Below, piece after piece: positions 48,452 to 50,653 of a stretch of 50,653 nucleotides of DNA; position 1 is the stretch's first letter; every line of letters begins with the position of its first letter. The DNA comes from Clostridia bacterium. GTDB taxonomy: Bacteria; Bacillota; Clostridia; Oscillospirales; CAG-272. The translations under genes and the position numbers were made by a program. The notes under the pieces were generated by a model, which saw only the letters and a program-made list of their open reading frames with translations, searched no databases and was not told where the DNA came from. Where the stretch lies: contig JAFSMU010000033.1 in the NCBI GenBank assembly GCA_017447775.1, positions 1 to 50,653 on the forward strand, given 5' to 3'.

Positions 48452-49270
48452 TTATTTTGATTTTTTATATGTAATCACCGCAAAATCGACGCTCGTTTTC
48501 ATATAGTCGATCCCGTCGAGCTTCCGCTCGTCGTCGGCGCTCGTTTTATACGAGTACGGCGTCATCATAAACAGCGATTTGATATCTTTGTTTGATTTAA
48601 GCTCGATTTGATAATTCAGCTCTTTTTTATCGACGGTCACGAAGCCTTCGATGTCGGTTGAGCCGATCTCGTTTTCGCGCGGAGAGGAATAGACGGCGCA
48701 TTTAAGCTCCCACAGGTGCCGCCGCTCCGGAAATACGCGGATAAGCGTGCCGCCGTTTTTGAGTATGCGCGAAAATTCGCTTTCCTTGTGCGGCGCAAAA
48801 AGATTTATTATAACGTCGGCGCAACCGTCAGACACCGGTATGTCATAAGCCGACGCAACCGCAAGGTTTATCCCTCTGTCGCGCCGCGCGCCCGCCGCCA
48901 AAGCGTCCTTTGAAATGTCGATGCCGCATACAATGGGCGAGAATTTTTCAAGCGCCGCCTTTATTTTTGCCGTATAATAGCACTCCCCGCACCCGACGTC
49001 GAGAATATACATCCCGTCTTTCGCCGCGCCGAGAACCTCATCCGTTATGGCACGGCACAGCGGCTCGTAAAGCCCGAGATCGAGAAAATCGCTCCGCGCC
49101 GCCACCATTTCCCGACTGTCGCCGTGGCGCGAGTCGGACGAGGATTGGCTCATAAGTAAATTGACGTACCCGCGCTTTGAAATATCGTAGCAGTGGCGGT
49201 TTTGACAAAACAGGGAACGCCCCTCTGCCACAAGCGCCCCGCGGCAAACGGGACAAATAAATCCTTGCAT
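48452..49270 (-). CDS. RlmA-type rRNA guanine-N1 methyltransferase
   Basis: A 272-residue SAM-dependent methyltransferase. The N-terminal zinc finger (FICPVCRGAL, LFCQNRHCYDISKRGYVNLL) and SAM motif ILDVGCGECYYT (about residue 88) match the RlmA(I/II) family that modifies 23S rRNA G745 or G748; tylosin resistance TlrB is a relative. The specific base cannot be told. The ATG at 49270 has GAGGTG 5 bases upstream; a TTG extension is unlikely. It lies 7 bases after the S4 gene. Confidence 0.88.
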   Translation of the reverse strand: MQGFICPVCRGALVAEGRSLFCQNRHCYDISKRGYVNLLMSQSSSDSRHGDSREMVAARSDFLDLGLYEPLCRAITDEVLGAAKDGMYILDVGCGECYYTAKIKAALEKFSPIVCGIDISKDALAAGARRDRGINLAVASAYDIPVSDGCADVIINLFAPHKESEFSRILKNGGTLIRVFPERRHLWELKCAVYSSPRENEIGSTDIEGFVTVDKKELNYQIELKSNKDIKSLFMMTPYSYKTSADDERKLDGIDYMKTSVDFAVITYKKSK

Positions 49271-49277
49271 ATTCACC

Positions 49278-50045
49278 TCAAACGTATTTTTCAAAAATGA
49301 CCGAAAGCCGCCCGCGCCTCGTCTGCCCCGCGATCTCTCGGAAAATGACCTTGCCGTGCCCGCGAAGCACTATCTTTGCGCCCTCGCTGATTTTTGCGTC
49401 AGGCTTTGTTGCCCGCGCCTCGTTTACGAACACAAGCCCCGCTTCAACGGCCTGCGCCGCCGCCTCGCGCGAAAGCGAGAACGCTTCCGAAATGAGATTA
49501 TCAAGCCGCGCCGACGCGACGGAACCGCGCACGCTTTCTGTTTTTATCTTTGGCGCGGTTATTTTGTTTACAGGCAGAGCGACAGTGTCAAAATTCACGC
49601 GCCCCGCGCTTTTGTATTCGGAAAGCAGAAACTTTTCCGTTTCTTTAAGTATCACGATATCGGCGCCGCCCTCGACGACAATGATGTCGCCGATCTTCTC
49701 CCGCTTTATCCCAAGCGCCATAAGCGAACCGAGATAATCGCGGTGCGACAGCGGCGGCGAGCCTTTTTTTGACGTGCATCGTATCACTTCTATCGGGCAC
49801 TCGTCGGGCGAGTCTGCAAAAAACGATTCCATATCGTCGATATAGTCGGGCAAAAACACGCAAACCGTGCGCTCGGCGTCGCCGTATCCGCCGAAAAACT
49901 CAAATCTGGCGCCGCAACCTTTAAGCGAGCCTGAAAGCAGACTCCTTTGCGCCATATCGCAAAACGGCGTTGACGTTACGACGTAATCCTCGCGGCATCG
50001 CCGCGCAAGGTCGAGCGCGTGGGAGATAAGTATATCGTTTTCCAT
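49278..50045 (-). CDS. YlmH-like S4-domain RNA-binding protein
   Basis: A 255-residue protein of the YlmH family. The N-terminal part has FCDMAQRSLLSG and LSHRDYLGSLMALGIKREKIGDI. The C-terminal S4 RNA-binding domain spans about residues 177-240 (LDNLISEAFSLSREAAAQAVEAGLVFVNEARATKPD). In Bacilli YlmH lies with division genes and helps ribosome rescue. Here it sits between tatD and a methyltransferase instead. The ATG overlaps the tatD stop by 1 base (TAATG). Confidence 0.92.
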   Translation of the reverse strand: MENDILISHALDLARRCREDYVVTSTPFCDMAQRSLLSGSLKGCGARFEFFGGYGDAERTVCVFLPDYIDDMESFFADSPDECPIEVIRCTSKKGSPPLSHRDYLGSLMALGIKREKIGDIIVVEGGADIVILKETEKFLLSEYKSAGRVNFDTVALPVNKITAPKIKTESVRGSVASARLDNLISEAFSLSREAAAQAVEAGLVFVNEARATKPDAKISEGAKIVLRGHGKVIFREIAGQTRRGRLSVIFEKYV

Positions 50046-50653
50046 TATCTGATACCGTAAACGCGCTTTGCGTTGTCAGTTGATACACGAACAAACTCGT
50101 CGTAATCGATCCCGAGTACCTCCGCCGCTTTTTCGGCGGTGAAGTGCAGATACGCGCTTGTGTTGTCGCGCCCGCGCATCGGCACGGGGGCAAGGTAGGG
50201 GCAGTCCGTTTCAACGAGAATGCGATCTTTTGGAGTTGCCTTTACCGATTCGAGGATCTTTGAGGCGTTTTTGAACGTTATAACGCCCGAAAATGAGATA
50301 TACCACCCCATTTTGACGTATTCCTTTACCATTTCCGCACTTTCGGAGCAGCTATGGATTATACCGCGCGCTTTCGGATGGGCGCGAATCATGTCGAATA
50401 CGTCGCCGTGCGCGTCGCGGTCGTGGATGATGACGGGAAGGCACAGCTCCTCCGAAAGAGAGAGCTGCGCGTCAAAATATTCCTTCTGCTTTATCTCCCA
50501 GTCCTTGTCGTAGTGATAATCAAGCCCGATCTCGCCGATGGCGACGACTTTTTCGTGATGCAAAAGGGAACGAAGCGCCGCCATATCGCCGTTAACGTCG
50601 CCCCGGCTTTCGCAGTCGTGCGGGTGAATACCCGCAGTTGCGTACATATTCGG
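50045..50653 (-). CDS. tatD: TatD family hydrolase, N-terminus outside window
   Basis: Metal-dependent DNase/hydrolase of the TatD family. The frame is open to the window edge (starting at P-N-M-Y-A-T-A-G-I-H-P-H), so roughly 60 N-terminal residues are missing, among them the first metal-binding HxH. Present are GEIGLDYHYD with catalytic Glu, VIIHDRDAHGDVF, IIHSCSES and the C-terminal VETDCPYLAPVPMRGRDNTSAYL with metal-binding Asp. The frame ends in VYGIR. Confidence 0.94.
   Translation of the reverse strand, partial: PNMYATAGIHPHDCESRGDVNGDMAALRSLLHHEKVVAIGEIGLDYHYDKDWEIKQKEYFDAQLSLSEELCLPVIIHDRDAHGDVFDMIRAHPKARGIIHSCSESAEMVKEYVKMGWYISFSGVITFKNASKILESVKATPKDRILVETDCPYLAPVPMRGRDNTSAYLHFTAEKAAEVLGIDYDEFVRVSTDNAKRVYGIR

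Noticed and set aside
1..50653. CRISPR arrays, transposases, prophage or integrases
   Set aside because: No regularly spaced direct repeats and no recombinase or phage protein motifs were found on either strand.

Overview
The window looks like chromosome from a low-GC-clade Gram-positive bacterium of the Clostridia, probably an anaerobic gut lineage (inference). The reasons are an FMN and a SAM-I riboswitch with typical Firmicutes terminators, the FeoA/FeoA/FeoB/FeoB-associated Cys-rich protein layout, LuxS, PyrR, a RecD2-type helicase, a YlmH-like S4 protein, the UPF0237/UPF0210 (ACT/PFL) pair, AGGAGG-type ribosome binding sites and many carbohydrate-active enzymes without signal peptides. 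No phage, plasmid, transposase or CRISPR array is visible. Genes are densely packed and mostly separated by clean rho-independent terminators.

Layout. 1-2.4 kb: 3' part of tuf, an FMN riboswitch with ribU, and a small membrane protein. 2.4-5.8 kb: ferrous iron uptake operon (feoA, feoA, feoB, Cys-rich partner) with a consensus promoter and three copies of a TTAGY-N4-RCTAA palindrome. 5.8-7.5 kb: a lone DUF4091 protein. 7.6-9.0 kb: SAM-I riboswitch and metK. 9.0-18.1 kb: housekeeping run on the plus strand (small membrane protein, recD2, comF, a 48-residue membrane peptide on its own transcript, a surface-anchored CotH-like kinase, purB, fhs, pyrR). 18.1-20 kb: L-fucose isomerase. 20.1-21.4 kb: tRNA-Leu(GAG), a Nudix hydrolase, tRNA-Leu(CAG), and a second, nearly identical tRNA-Leu(CAG) split in its D-loop by a 79-base, hairpin-rich insert. 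21.5-27.2 kb: luxS, then a divergent operon of a DegT-type aminotransferase, an amidohydrolase and a GH95 fucosidase. 27.3-32 kb: flavodoxin, GH3 N-acetylhexosaminidase-like, DUF368, PlsC-like and UroD-like genes. 32-36.6 kb: a rhamnoside operon (sugar isomerase, Gfo/Idh/MocA oxidoreductase, GH78 rhamnosidase) facing a three-helix SemiSWEET-like membrane protein across a back-to-back promoter region. 36.6-41.1 kb: Bcp-like peroxiredoxin, D-2-hydroxyacid dehydrogenase, two tandem cyclophilin lipoproteins, cardiolipin synthase. 41.2-45.6 kb: heterodimeric ABC exporter with an XRE-type regulator that has palindromic operators in its own promoter. 45.6-50.65 kb: a seven-gene minus-strand operon running tatD, ylmH-like, rlmA-like, ACT, PFL, amidase, vanZ.

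How it fits together. GH95, GH78 and GH3 all lack secretion signals, so the cell probably imports short fucosylated and rhamnosylated glycans and trims them inside. Released fucose can enter FucI; the kinase and aldolase are not here. metK and luxS are the two ends of the activated-methyl cycle. purB, fhs and pyrR form a nucleotide and one-carbon run.

The items most worth a second look are the interrupted tRNA-Leu, the long acidic extracytoplasmic insert in FeoB together with its three operators, the two-operator promoter of the ABC exporter regulator, and the compact SemiSWEET/rhamnosidase divergent control region.
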